The translations under genes were made by a program, and so were the position numbers. The notes beneath the pieces are model-generated. The model was not told where the DNA came from, did no database searches, and saw only the letters and a program-made list of their open reading frames with translations. From positions 62,001-126,000 of the forward strand of contig JAZRFM010000015.1 of the NCBI GenBank assembly GCA_045661345.1: DNA of 64,000 bases, read 5' to 3'. Position 1 is the first letter of the stretch. The number at the start of each line of letters is the position of its first letter. The DNA comes from RUG12461 sp045661345. Lineage in GTDB: Bacteria > Bacillota > Clostridia > Lachnospirales > Lachnospiraceae. Shown here one piece after another: positions 34,760-43,605 of this stretch.

Positions 34760-35743
34760 CTATTGTGCCCTCAGCTTCTTTTGCATCCGGATATCATCCC
34801 CTAAGAGATGGATCATGGTATAGTAGCTGGAAATCCTGGAAAAGGTTCTTTCCGAATAGCAGTTTATCATATCCGACATCTTCAGATTCGTAGAAATGAT
34901 GGTGGGTTTTTTCCGCAGGATCCGTTCATTCACAACCAGATAGAGCTGCGAAGACGTGAAGGAACTGTCGAACTCCGTCCCGAGATCATCTATGATCAGA
35001 AGATCCACATCATAGATATTCTCCCGGAGGGCTTTTGCCTCCGGATCCTTTTGAAATACGGCCTTTTCAAATATAGCAAAAAGCCGGGATGCTGTAAAGT
35101 AAACCACCGAATGTCCGCTGTCGAGAAGCTCCTTCGCAATACAATTGCTGAGAAAGGTTTTACCGACGCCGGTGTTTCCGTAAAAGCAGAGATTTTGAAA
35201 CGATTTCCCGAAGTTTTCCGTAAAATGCCGGCTTTCTGCCAAAGCGAGCTCTGCCACTTCATAAGGACTCAGCTTATCGTCTTTTTTCTTTTCTTTTGAG
35301 TAACAATCCAGCGAAAAGCGGTCAAATCCGGTTTCTGCAAGTATGTCCTGCAGGTTGGACTGGGCATAAACCAGATCGAGAGAGCGCTGTACAAAGCAAT
35401 GGCACCTCTCCTTACCGATGTATCCGGTATCTTTACAATCCGGGCAACGATATGCGGGCACAAAAAAATCCTCATCATATCCCAGGGATGCGATGATTCC
35501 TTTTTTTTCTTCCCGAAGCGCTTTGATCTTTGCATGAAGATCCGTCAGAGAATCCGCTTCTCCGGAAAGAAGCTTCTCTGCCTGTGCGACTGCACAGGAT
35601 GCGATCTGACCGTCGATGGCCCGGAGGCGGCTGTCCCTTTCGTATACTTCCCGTTTCCGCTCCGCAGCCTCTTCCCGGTTCTCTCTCTCCATCCTGTCAT
35701 ATTCGCGCCGGATTATGTCGTATTGCGTGTTGCTGAGCCCCAT
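34760..35743 (-). CDS. dnaI: DnaC/DnaI-like helicase-loader ATPase
   Basis: The 327-residue protein has a coiled N-terminus, a zinc-binding cluster (CPDCKDTGYIG...CHC, about residues 99-115) and an AAA+ domain with Walker A GNTGVGKT (about 192) and Walker B LLIIDDLG. It should load the replicative helicase together with DnaD-type proteins. It begins four bases after the dnaD stop, and the pair is controlled by the unusual leader before dnaD. The symbol is given by family and context. Confidence 0.88.
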   Translation of the reverse strand: MGLSNTQYDIIRREYDRMERENREEAAERKREVYERDSRLRAIDGQIASCAVAQAEKLLSGEADSLTDLHAKIKALREEKKGIIASLGYDEDFFVPAYRCPDCKDTGYIGKERCHCFVQRSLDLVYAQSNLQDILAETGFDRFSLDCYSKEKKKDDKLSPYEVAELALAESRHFTENFGKSFQNLCFYGNTGVGKTFLSNCIAKELLDSGHSVVYFTASRLFAIFEKAVFQKDPEAKALRENIYDVDLLIIDDLGTEFDSSFTSSQLYLVVNERILRKKPTIISTNLKMSDMINCYSERTFSRISSYYTMIHLLGDDIRMQKKLRAQ

Positions 35744-35746
35744 TCC

Positions 35747-36859
35747 TCAGGCCTTTCTCCGCGCACTGTTCAAAAGCTGCTCTTCAAACTGCTTTTCGAT
35801 TTGCTCGTAATTGTATGTCCGCTGTTCAAAGTTGTTGAATTTGTTGACGGAGGATATTTTCTTTCTGGCAGCTGTCTGCTCTTTTTCCGCGGAAGACTGC
35901 GCCTTTTTATACGCTGCGTCTGCCTCGGCCACTTCCGTCATATTGGTAATCTTATGCTCCAACCAATTGGAAAGGATCGAATCGGTATACTCAAAGCTGG
36001 GTTTGTGGATCGTCGTCATGGTGCGGGTGCAAGCTTCCGCGATCATCTTGTCGGTAAACCGGTATTCTTTTTTCCATTTCTCCAGATAAGCCAGCTCTGC
36101 CTCGCCGAGGGAGCGTCCCGTAATGCCAAAGCACTTCATTACCTTATTATAAATGCTGCTCCTGGTCTTGACGTGCTCTTTCGCATCCTTTACCGTCTCA
36201 ATACCGGCTTCCTTCCAGGAAAGCGCCACTTTTTCCATGTAACGCAGGCTCTTGTGTCCGTTTTCCACGTTGTATTCCACCAGATACTCAATCAGATCCT
36301 CCTGAAAGCCGAGTTCATCAAACCAGTACAGAATCGTGCTCAGATCGGTCTGGGAAAGAGTTCTGCCGCACATCCGCTCCGCGGCATAAAGCATCTCCTG
36401 TACCGCTTCTTCCCTGCGAAAGCTTTCCACATCGCCCCTTGTATAGTAAGTCTTGGTAGGCGGCATTTCCTCCAGGCCTTTCTCCGGCCTGCTCTCCTCG
36501 GTCTTGGGCTCCCGCCGCAGAGATACACTGTCGCCTTTCCCCTTTTTTGTCTTTTTCTTTTTTGAGGTATCTACGAGATAGATCCCGGTCAGCTGATCTT
36601 CGTCATCAAACTCCAGCCGGAGCAGTTTCACCTTTTCCCAATAACGAAGCGCACGCCGGATATCCTTTTCCGTATGATCGAATTTATCTGCCATACGGGA
36701 GATCAGGATAGACTCCTCCCCGGAATTCATGCACCGCAGCAGATAAAGATAGATTTTGACGTACTCGCCGTTGGCGTCCGCCATGTACTCATCTATGAAT
36801 ATATTTGAAACAGCAGTATTTCCGCGCTCTGAATCACTGCCAAGTATTACACCTGCCAT
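35747..36859 (-). CDS. DnaD-domain primosome protein
   Basis: The 370-residue protein has an N-terminal winged-helix-like domain (about 1-100), a lysine-rich linker (KKKKTKKGKGD, about 127-137), one DnaD domain (about 175-245) and a second helical stretch that may be another (about 265-335). Such proteins remodel DNA at the origin or restart sites for helicase loading with DnaI. I chose ATG 36859: AAGGAG stands 8 nt upstream and the product starts MAGVILG. The ribosome-binding site lies in the 3' arm of a terminator-like hairpin. Confidence 0.88.
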   Translation of the reverse strand: MAGVILGSDSERGNTAVSNIFIDEYMADANGEYVKIYLYLLRCMNSGEESILISRMADKFDHTEKDIRRALRYWEKVKLLRLEFDDEDQLTGIYLVDTSKKKKTKKGKGDSVSLRREPKTEESRPEKGLEEMPPTKTYYTRGDVESFRREEAVQEMLYAAERMCGRTLSQTDLSTILYWFDELGFQEDLIEYLVEYNVENGHKSLRYMEKVALSWKEAGIETVKDAKEHVKTRSSIYNKVMKCFGITGRSLGEAELAYLEKWKKEYRFTDKMIAEACTRTMTTIHKPSFEYTDSILSNWLEHKITNMTEVAEADAAYKKAQSSAEKEQTAARKKISSVNKFNNFEQRTYNYEQIEKQFEEQLLNSARRKA

Positions 36860-36893
36860 AAAAAAACTCCTTTGCAATCAACTTGCAAAGGAG
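36860..36893 (-). terminator. Terminator-like hairpin that contains the dnaD ribosome-binding site
   Basis: A perfect 11-bp inverted repeat (36867-36877 with 36883-36893, 5-nt loop) is followed on the minus strand by seven U and then directly by the dnaD ATG. The 3' arm ends TTGCAAAGGAG, so the AAGGAG site would be masked in the folded RNA. Confidence 0.85.
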
Positions 36894-36922
36894 AGCATAG
36901 CACAGAAAAAGCAAAAATGCAA
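36894..36922 (-). promoter_or_regulatory. Local dnaD promoter
   Basis: TTGCAT (36922-36917), 17-nt spacer and TATGCT (36899-36894) with an extended -10 TGC. The predicted start site, near 36887, falls inside the 5' arm of the hairpin. Confidence 0.6.
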
Positions 36923-36958
36923 AGTGGAAAAGTCCGGTTTCATCGCGTTTACGGGCAT

Positions 36959-36976
36959 TGTGGATAATGTGGATAA
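36959..36976 (-). promoter_or_regulatory. Two adjacent perfect DnaA boxes
   Basis: TTATCCACA occurs twice without a gap on the minus strand (36976-36968 and 36967-36959), just after the murC stop and about 40-55 bp before the dnaD -35 box. DnaA binding here could control dnaD-dnaI. Confidence 0.75.
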
Positions 36977-36977
36977 C

Positions 36978-38357
36978 CTATGCCTGGAGAAGATGATCCG
37001 CGACCTTATAAATGTCTCCGGCTCCCATAGTTATCAACAGATCCCTGTTCATACAATTTTTTTTCAAAAAATCCTCGATCTCGGAAAAGGACGGAAAATA
37101 GTAGCATTCCGTACCGCGTTCCCGAATCTCTTCCATCAGCTGTGCGGAGGTGATTCCAATGGTATTCTTTTCCCTGGCTGCATAGATATCCGACAGAACA
37201 ACGAGATCCGCAGCGGACAATACCTCCGCGAAATCCCGGAGAAATGCCTGCGTCCTCGAATACGTATGGGGCTGAAATGCAATCACAAGTCTCCCCGGAT
37301 GGATCTGCCTGGCTGCCGCGATCGTTGCCCGGATCTCGGTGGGGTGGTGCGCATAGTCATCCAGCACTTTCACGCCGGAAAACTCGCCTTTCCATTCAAA
37401 GCGCCGCCCGGCACCGGTAAAAGCAGAAATCCCTCTGCTGATCACATCGTCTGAGATTCCGAGCTCACAGGCTACGGCATATACCGCCAGCGCATTTGAT
37501 ACGTTGTGTCTTCCCGGAATCGAAAGCGTCACGGGAGGAAGCTTTTTCCCGTACAGCGACGGTGCAAAGGTAGGATAGCCTTTTTCATCAAAGGAAAGAT
37601 CCTCCGCCGTAACGTCGTACTCTCCCTGCAGAGCGTATGTGATCACCTTGCAGGGAAGATCTGCGATGATCTTCCGGTAATCCTGAACCTCTCCGTTGAT
37701 GATCACAGCCCCGTCCGAAGCAGTTTTTTGTGCAAACACATGAAAGGATTCCTGAATCTCCGAAAGATCATGGAAGAAATCCATATGATCCTCCTCCACT
37801 GTCGTAATCACAGCATAACGCGGATTGATGGCATGAAAGCTGTTGGTGTATTCACAGGCCTCTGCCACAAACACATCCGAATGACCGATCCGGATATTCC
37901 CGCCAATGGAAGAAAAAAAACCTCCTACGGAAACCGAAGGATCCGCTTTTGCGGCCAGCAGTACCTCGGTCAGCATGGAGGTTGTCGTCGTCTTGCCGTG
38001 CGTCCCTGCAACGGCAATGGAATTGCGGTAGTGATCCATGACCTGCCCCAAAAGCTCCGCTCTCGTCAGCATCGGAAGACCTGCCTGTTTTGCCGCCTGA
38101 AACTCCGGATTGTCCTCATGAACCGCAGCCGTATATACCACACAGTCGATACCCGGCCGGATGTTTTCCCCTGCCTGCGGGATCATCACCTCTACCCCCA
38201 GACCGCGAAGCTTCTCCACACTGGAACTCAGGGTACAGTCAGACCCCGTGATCCTGAATCCCTGCTGCAAAAGAATCTCCGCCAGCCCGCTCATGCTGAC
38301 ACCACCGATTCCCATAAAATGTATGTATTTCGGTTCTTCAAAGTTCACTGTATACAT
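36978..38357 (-). CDS. murC: UDP-N-acetylmuramate--L-alanine ligase
   Basis: The 459-residue protein adds L-Ala to UDP-MurNAc, an early cytoplasmic step in peptidoglycan synthesis. It shows the IHFMGIGGVSMSGLA N-terminal motif, the ATP loop GTHGKTTTTSM, and DDYAHHPTEI. The start MYTVNF matches relatives. There is no clear ribosome-binding site; TATAAT lies 7 nt before the ATG, so the message looks leaderless. It diverges from glgC. Confidence 0.95.
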   Translation of the reverse strand: MYTVNFEEPKYIHFMGIGGVSMSGLAEILLQQGFRITGSDCTLSSSVEKLRGLGVEVMIPQAGENIRPGIDCVVYTAAVHEDNPEFQAAKQAGLPMLTRAELLGQVMDHYRNSIAVAGTHGKTTTTSMLTEVLLAAKADPSVSVGGFFSSIGGNIRIGHSDVFVAEACEYTNSFHAINPRYAVITTVEEDHMDFFHDLSEIQESFHVFAQKTASDGAVIINGEVQDYRKIIADLPCKVITYALQGEYDVTAEDLSFDEKGYPTFAPSLYGKKLPPVTLSIPGRHNVSNALAVYAVACELGISDDVISRGISAFTGAGRRFEWKGEFSGVKVLDDYAHHPTEIRATIAAARQIHPGRLVIAFQPHTYSRTQAFLRDFAEVLSAADLVVLSDIYAAREKNTIGITSAQLMEEIRERGTECYYFPSFSEIEDFLKKNCMNRDLLITMGAGDIYKVADHLLQA

Positions 38358-38364
38358 AGCCTGT

Positions 38365-38393
38365 ATTATAATTCACGGCCGAAAAAAAAGCAA
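38365..38393 (-). promoter_or_regulatory. murC promoter, leaderless arrangement
   Basis: TTGCTT (38393-38388), 17-nt spacer, TATAAT (38370-38365); only seven bases separate the -10 from the murC ATG. Confidence 0.65.
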
Positions 38394-38523
38394 ATCCGGC
38401 GCAGGGACAGGCATCGTTTCATGGCTCTTTGTGTTTTCCCTTCATTTTTGTATATATTGCAATAACAATACTCGGATTTTCCACCTTTTTTATACATTTT
38501 GATATACAAACCGGGAAACGTAT

Positions 38524-38532
38524 GTTATAATG
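38524..38532 (+). promoter_or_regulatory. glgC extended -10 promoter
   Basis: TGTTATAAT, an extended -10 box with perfect TATAAT (38527-38532). A good -35 is not seen at 16-18 nt, which fits extended -10 promoters. The leader to glgC is about 85 nt. Confidence 0.55.
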
Positions 38533-38622
38533 GTTCAAGCGTCAGGTGACTTTTGACACGTGAGGCAGTTTACGAAATTCTCACAAGATGCATGCAATAA
38601 TCTAATCAGAGGTGAATGGTTC

Positions 38623-39897
38623 ATGGCTAAAAAAGAAATGATCGCAATGCTCCTGGCCGGAGGACAAGGCAGCCGCCTCGGTGTATTGACAGCCGATGTT
38701 GCGAAGCCTGCCGTTTCATTTGGCGGCAAATACCGGATCATTGATTTTCCGCTCAGCAACTGTATCAATTCCGGTGTCGACACGGTTGGCGTACTCACAC
38801 AATATCAGCCCTTGCGGCTGAACAGTCATATCGGGATCGGTATGTCCTGGGATCTTGACCGTAACAGCGGCGGTGTCATGGTTCTTCCTCCTTATGAGAG
38901 TACAGACAACACCGACTGGTATACCGGTACCGCAAATGCGATTTACCAGAATATCCGGTTCATCGAGTCTTACGATCCGGAATATGTGCTGATCCTTTCC
39001 GGTGATCATATCTATAAGATGGATTATGAATCCATGCTCGATTTCCATAAGCGCAACAAATCCGATGCCACCATCGCCGTGATGCCGGTGCCGCTGGAAG
39101 AAGCCAGCCGGTTTGGCATCATGATCGCAAATGAGGAGCATCAGATCACCGAATTCGAGGAAAAGCCCGAGCATCCGAGAAGTAATCTCGCCTCCATGGG
39201 GATCTACATCTTTACCTGGTCTGTCCTGAAGGAAGCTCTCCTTGCCCTGAAAGATCAGCCCGGCTGTGATTTCGGTAAACATATCATTCCATACTGCCAC
39301 AGCAGGGATCAGCGGCTGTTTGCCTATGAATTCAACGGCTACTGGAAAGATGTCGGGACACTCGGCTCCTATTGGGAAGCAAATATGGAGCTCGTGGATC
39401 TCGTTCCCGAATTTAACCTGTATGAGGAATATTGGAAGATCTATACCAAGAGCAACAATATTGAGCCGCAGTACATTGCGCCTGATGCCCGGGTGGATCG
39501 CAGCATCATCGGTGAAGGCACGGAAATATTCGGCGAAGTCGATCATTCCGTCATCGGGACAGGCGTCACCATCGGAAAAGGCGCCGTTGTCCGTGATTCA
39601 ATCATCATGAAAGAATGCCGGATCGGAGACGGTACTACGGTCGATCATTCCATTATCGGTGAATATACCAGGATTGGTGACAATTCCCATATCGGTGTCG
39701 GAGAATACGCGGAAAGCAAGTATGATCCCAAGGTTTATGCCTTCGATCTCGTTACGGTAGGTGAGCATTCCGTGATTCCCGCAAACGTCAATATCGGTAA
39801 AAATGTCGCAATCTCCGGTGAAACGGAACCTTCTGACTATCCGGACGGAAGCCTTCCCAGCGGAGGATATATCATTAAGGCAGGTGATGAAGCATGA
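38623..39897 (+). CDS. glgC: Glucose-1-phosphate adenylyltransferase
   Basis: The 424-residue protein makes ADP-glucose for glycogen synthesis. The nucleotide-binding AGGQGSRLGVLT, the PLSNCINSG and LSGDHIYKMDY motifs and the C-terminal left-handed beta-helix repeats are present. ATG 38623 is preceded by GAGGTGA; the longer frame from 38560 begins upstream of it. Its end overlaps glgD by four bases (ATGA), so the two subunits are made together. Confidence 0.97.
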   Translation: MAKKEMIAMLLAGGQGSRLGVLTADVAKPAVSFGGKYRIIDFPLSNCINSGVDTVGVLTQYQPLRLNSHIGIGMSWDLDRNSGGVMVLPPYESTDNTDWYTGTANAIYQNIRFIESYDPEYVLILSGDHIYKMDYESMLDFHKRNKSDATIAVMPVPLEEASRFGIMIANEEHQITEFEEKPEHPRSNLASMGIYIFTWSVLKEALLALKDQPGCDFGKHIIPYCHSRDQRLFAYEFNGYWKDVGTLGSYWEANMELVDLVPEFNLYEEYWKIYTKSNNIEPQYIAPDARVDRSIIGEGTEIFGEVDHSVIGTGVTIGKGAVVRDSIIMKECRIGDGTTVDHSIIGEYTRIGDNSHIGVGEYAESKYDPKVYAFDLVTVGEHSVIPANVNIGKNVAISGETEPSDYPDGSLPSGGYIIKAGDEA

Positions 39898-41012
39898 AAG
39901 CATTAGGGATTATCTTAGCAGGTGGCAACAACAGCAAAATGCAGGAGCTTTCCAAAAAAAGAGCCATTGCCGCCATGCCGGTTGCCGGCAATTTCCGTTG
40001 TATTGATTTTGCTCTCAGCAACATGACCAATTCCAGAATTCAAAAGGTCGCTGTGCTGACTCAGTATAATGCACGGTCTCTGAATGAGCACCTGAATTCC
40101 TCCAAATGGTGGGATTTCGGACGGAAGCAGGGAGGACTCTTTCTTCTGACTCCTACCCTTACGGAGGACAACAGCTGGTGGTACCGCGGAACGGCGGATG
40201 CCATGTATCAGAACATCATCTGGCTGAAGAGAAGTCATGAGCCGTACGTGATTATCAGCGGCGGCGACTGTATCTACAAGATGGATTTCAACAAGCTCCT
40301 CGAATACCACATGGCGAAAAATGCCGATATTACGGTGGTTTGTAAAGAAGTGGATCCTCATGTGGATATCAGTCGGTTTGGCGTCATCCGTATGAATGAA
40401 GATTCCCGCATCACGGAATTCGAAGAGAAGCCGATGGTGGCCCAGTCCAATACCATTTCGGCCGGGATCTATGTGATCCGTCGCCGCCAGCTTATTGAAA
40501 TGCTGGAGCGCTGCGCGGAGGAAGGACGCAATGATTTCGTAACGGACATTCTGATCCGCTACAAAAACATGAAACGGATCTACGGTTACAAGATCAGTGA
40601 TTATTGGGCAAATATCTCGACAGCAGAGTCCTATTATAAGGCAAATATGGATTTCCTGAACGCAGATGTCCGTAATTACTTTTTCAAACAGGAGCCCAAG
40701 ATCTATTCCAAGATCGATGATCTCGCTCCTGCAAAATACAACAACGGTGCAGATGTTCATAACAGCCTGATCAGCAGCGGCTGTATCGTCAACGGCAAGG
40801 TTGAGAACTCCCTGCTATTCAAGAAAGTATTCGTTGGAAAGAACTGCGTCATCAAGAATTCCATTATTCTGAATGATGTCTATATCGGCGATAATACACA
40901 CATCGAAAACTGCGTTGTGGAAAGCCGTGGTACATTAAATGCCAACACCTACTACAGCGGCGGCGACGGCATCAAGATCGTTGTAGAAGATAACGAGCGC
41001 TACGTGTTGTAG
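39894..41012 (+). CDS. glgD: ADP-glucose pyrophosphorylase subunit GlgD
   Basis: The 372-residue protein is the GlgC-like partner found in Firmicutes. The substrate loop that reads GGQGSRL in GlgC is changed to GGNNSKM, and the GDHIYKMDY motif to GDCIYKMDF, consistent with a mainly regulatory or stabilising subunit of a GlgC/GlgD heterotetramer. No other glg gene follows; spoVG is next, 130 bp on. Confidence 0.95.
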   Translation: MKALGIILAGGNNSKMQELSKKRAIAAMPVAGNFRCIDFALSNMTNSRIQKVAVLTQYNARSLNEHLNSSKWWDFGRKQGGLFLLTPTLTEDNSWWYRGTADAMYQNIIWLKRSHEPYVIISGGDCIYKMDFNKLLEYHMAKNADITVVCKEVDPHVDISRFGVIRMNEDSRITEFEEKPMVAQSNTISAGIYVIRRRQLIEMLERCAEEGRNDFVTDILIRYKNMKRIYGYKISDYWANISTAESYYKANMDFLNADVRNYFFKQEPKIYSKIDDLAPAKYNNGADVHNSLISSGCIVNGKVENSLLFKKVFVGKNCVIKNSIILNDVYIGDNTHIENCVVESRGTLNANTYYSGGDGIKIVVEDNERYVL

Positions 41013-41072
41013 ATATTTCAAAGGAACTGTGCCGAAATAACATGTACATCATCCGACAACATAGCGTAGACT

Positions 41073-41104
41073 CGTATCAATTTTGTGCAGTTTATTTTGA
41101 TACG
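41073..41104. repeat. Inverted repeat upstream of spoVG
   Basis: CGTATCAA (41073-41080) and TTGATACG (41097-41104) form a perfect 8-bp inverted repeat with a 16-bp gap, 39 bp before spoVG. A second A/T-rich palindrome (TTAAATA...TATTTAA) follows. This could be an operator or the start of the leader RNA. Confidence 0.5.
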
Positions 41105-41142
41105 GCTCCTTTTAAATAAATACTATTTAAGGGGGGATACGT

Positions 41143-41415
41143 ATGCAGATCACCGATGTGCGCGTGAGAAAAGTCGAGAAAGAAGGGAAGATGAAAGCCG
41201 TTGTTTCCATCACGATCGACGATGAATTCGTAGTACACGATATCAAAGTCATCGACGGCGAAAAAGGTCTCTTCATTGCGATGCCCAGTCGCAAAGCTTC
41301 CGACGGCGAATACCGAGATATCGCACATCCGATCAACTCTGAGACCAGACAGAAGATCCAACAACTGATCCTGGATGCTTACAAAAAGGCCGAAGAAAAT
41401 GGTTTCGAGCAGTAA
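41143..41415 (+). CDS. spoVG: SpoVG family regulator
   Basis: The 90-residue protein is a standard SpoVG: MQITDVRVRKV start, FVVHDIKVIDG, and the FIAMPSRK motif. SpoVG binds nucleic acids and affects septation, sporulation and surface factors in Firmicutes; it is also kept in non-sporulating species. GGGGGGA precedes the ATG and a strong terminator follows. Confidence 0.96.
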   Translation: MQITDVRVRKVEKEGKMKAVVSITIDDEFVVHDIKVIDGEKGLFIAMPSRKASDGEYRDIAHPINSETRQKIQQLILDAYKKAEENGFEQ

Positions 41416-41423
41416 TTCAGAGT

Positions 41424-41456
41424 AAAAAAACCCGGGTCCTTGCGGATCCGGGTTTT
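41424..41456. terminator. Two-way terminator between spoVG and the sugar ABC operon
   Basis: A GC-rich stem (AACCCGG...CCGGGTT) with A7 before and T6 after it. It can stop spoVG on the plus strand and the ABC permease operon on the minus strand. Confidence 0.9.
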
Positions 41457-41472
41457 TTATGCTGTGCTATTC

Positions 41473-42516
41473 TCAGTTTGTTTTCAAAGCACGCTTTTTC
41501 TGTGCCATCACCACACTCTGGATGATCAGGAAGATGCAAAGCATTGCCGCGATCGTAATCCCGGTCCACCATGCTTCGTCCAGACCCGCTGATGCAACGA
41601 TGTTTTGAATGGTGCTGAGAGACAGGACTCCAAACAATGTCCCGATAATATTACCGACACCACCTGTCAGCATCGTACCGCCGATGATGGAGGACGCAAT
41701 CGCGTTCATTTCCATACCTGACGCATGGGACGGAGAACCGGATCCCACGTGCAGGAAGTAAACATATCCGGCGATTCCTGCCAGAAGGCTGCAGATCAGA
41801 TGTGACAGGAACTTGGTCCGTTTCACATTGATTCCGAGCATCAGGGCGCTTTGTTTATTACCGCCTACTGCATAAAAGCTCCGGCCGAGCTTGGTATACT
41901 GCAACAGGAAAAACAGGAAGACGACTGCCAGCAGCGCGACTATCACACCGATCTCCACGTAGGCAGGCACATAGACGCCTTTTTTGTTCACCGATCCAAG
42001 CCCCGGTACATTAATCCTCGTATTCTTCAAAGCCACGAATGCCTCATTTTCCACATTAAACGGCGAAGAGTTGACGATGGTCGTCATACCTCTCGCAAAG
42101 AACATACCGGCCAGAGACACGATAAAGGGCTGGATATCGAGATACGCCACCAAAAAACCCTGTACGAGACCGTACGCCAGACCAATCGCAAGAGCGATCA
42201 GGATCGATACGAACACGTTTCCGTTATGCTTGTCCAGGTAGACTGCACAGCACATGGATACCAGAGCCACCACGCCACCGACCGAGATATCGATTCCGCC
42301 GGTGATCATGACGATACTCATACCGCAGGATGTCAGGATCAGAGCGGCATTCGCATTCAGGATGTTAAAAAATGTCTGCGGTTTCGTAAAACCGCCACCC
42401 TGGATCAGCACCGCCCCCAGATACATCACAACAAAAATGATAATCGTGATTGCAAGGAGCAGATTGGTATCGCTGAGCCTTGTGAAAATACTTGCTTTCT
42501 TTTTTGCGGAAGCCAT
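41473..42516 (-). CDS. Sugar ABC transporter permease (YjfF/RbsC family)
   Basis: The 347-residue protein is a multi-spanning BPD_transp_2 permease with the family motif GGIDISVGG and GGxMLTGGVGNIIGT. With its partner permease it forms the membrane channel of a carbohydrate importer of the YtfQRT-YjfF (galactofuranose/ribose-like) type. It is the last gene of the operon, with its ATG one base after the stop of the upstream permease. The sugar is unknown. Confidence 0.92.
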   Translation of the reverse strand: MASAKKKASIFTRLSDTNLLLAITIIIFVVMYLGAVLIQGGGFTKPQTFFNILNANAALILTSCGMSIVMITGGIDISVGGVVALVSMCCAVYLDKHNGNVFVSILIALAIGLAYGLVQGFLVAYLDIQPFIVSLAGMFFARGMTTIVNSSPFNVENEAFVALKNTRINVPGLGSVNKKGVYVPAYVEIGVIVALLAVVFLFFLLQYTKLGRSFYAVGGNKQSALMLGINVKRTKFLSHLICSLLAGIAGYVYFLHVGSGSPSHASGMEMNAIASSIIGGTMLTGGVGNIIGTLFGVLSLSTIQNIVASAGLDEAWWTGITIAAMLCIFLIIQSVVMAQKKRALKTN

Positions 42517-43605
42517 TTAGCCCACCTCCTTCTGCGTCTTTGCAACCCGTTTTGTCAGATTGGAGATAGCATCCCGGAATACCGGTGCACTGACAACGAC
42601 AAGGATGATGACGACGATTGCTTTGTAAGCAGCCAATGCATCCGAACTTACGTTGAACTTGTAAAGCGTCGTGGTCAGGAACTGGATAATATACGCACCC
42701 AGGATTGACGCCCACATGTTGAATTTTCCACCGGCCAGGGAGTTGCCGCCAAGCGCAACCGCCAGGATGGCATCCATTTCAATGTCCTTTGCGATAACGG
42801 AATAGTTGATGGTGGAAAGACGGCTTACTTTGATCAGGGCCGCAACTGCCACACACAGTCCGAGGATCACAAAGGTGATAAATTTGATAAAATTCGGATT
42901 GATACCGTTCAGTCTGGAAGAGCTCTCATTGATACCGACCGCCTGCGTATAAAGACCCAGGTTCGTAAACCGCAGCACCAGCGCAATGACGATAATACAT
43001 GTGGCCGCGATAAACACCGTCGTCGGGATCGGAACTCCCGGAATGAAGCTTCCGAAGTAACCGAATTTCGGATCCGGAACGATGGGAAGCTCGTTATTGT
43101 TGATCCATGCAGCGATGGAACGGCCGGCCGTAAACAGAATCAGTGTCGCGATCATGGGCTGTATCTTGAAGTAGGCCACCAGCGTACCGTTAAACGCTCC
43201 GCAAAGCATACCTGCAAGACACGCCACCAGGAAGCCGACTATGATCGGTGCCGCAAGCTCTGTCGGTCTGGAATTGGGACCACAGAGCACCCGCAGCATG
43301 GCAGAACCTGCAATCGCGATGGTCGCTCCGACCGAAATGTCCTGTCCACCCGAAGCCGCCGTCACGAGCGTCATACCGATCGCGAGGATCGCCAGCTCTG
43401 AGCCGTAGTCCAAAATCGTGATCAACGATCCGGAAAGCACCGGAAATCCGGCATTATTGGTTCCTAGTGTAATTTTGAAAAAGGATGGGTCATGAATCAG
43501 ATTGATGACGGCAAGAAGGATCAGCGCAACCAGAGGAATAAACATCTGATGGCTTACAAGACGCTTCAGTGCGCCTCCGCCGCTGTTTTTGCTATCTTTA
43601 CTCAT
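42517..43605 (-). CDS. Sugar ABC transporter permease (YtfT/RbsC family)
   Basis: The 362-residue BPD_transp_2 permease has the SGGQDISVGATIAI motif and a GGNSLAGGKFN loop, and about nine or ten membrane helices. It pairs with the YjfF-like permease that follows directly. Its start overlaps the ATPase stop by four bases. Two different permease genes after the ATPase gene is the YtfR-YtfT-YjfF order. Confidence 0.92.
   Translation of the reverse strand: MSKDSKNSGGGALKRLVSHQMFIPLVALILLAVINLIHDPSFFKITLGTNNAGFPVLSGSLITILDYGSELAILAIGMTLVTAASGGQDISVGATIAIAGSAMLRVLCGPNSRPTELAAPIIVGFLVACLAGMLCGAFNGTLVAYFKIQPMIATLILFTAGRSIAAWINNNELPIVPDPKFGYFGSFIPGVPIPTTVFIAATCIIVIALVLRFTNLGLYTQAVGINESSSRLNGINPNFIKFITFVILGLCVAVAALIKVSRLSTINYSVIAKDIEMDAILAVALGGNSLAGGKFNMWASILGAYIIQFLTTTLYKFNVSSDALAAYKAIVVIILVVVSAPVFRDAISNLTKRVAKTQKEVG

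Noticed and set aside
41013..41070. Sigma-H promoter for spoVG
   Set aside because: AGGAACT is present but the GAAAT that follows is only 5 nt away, not 11-12.
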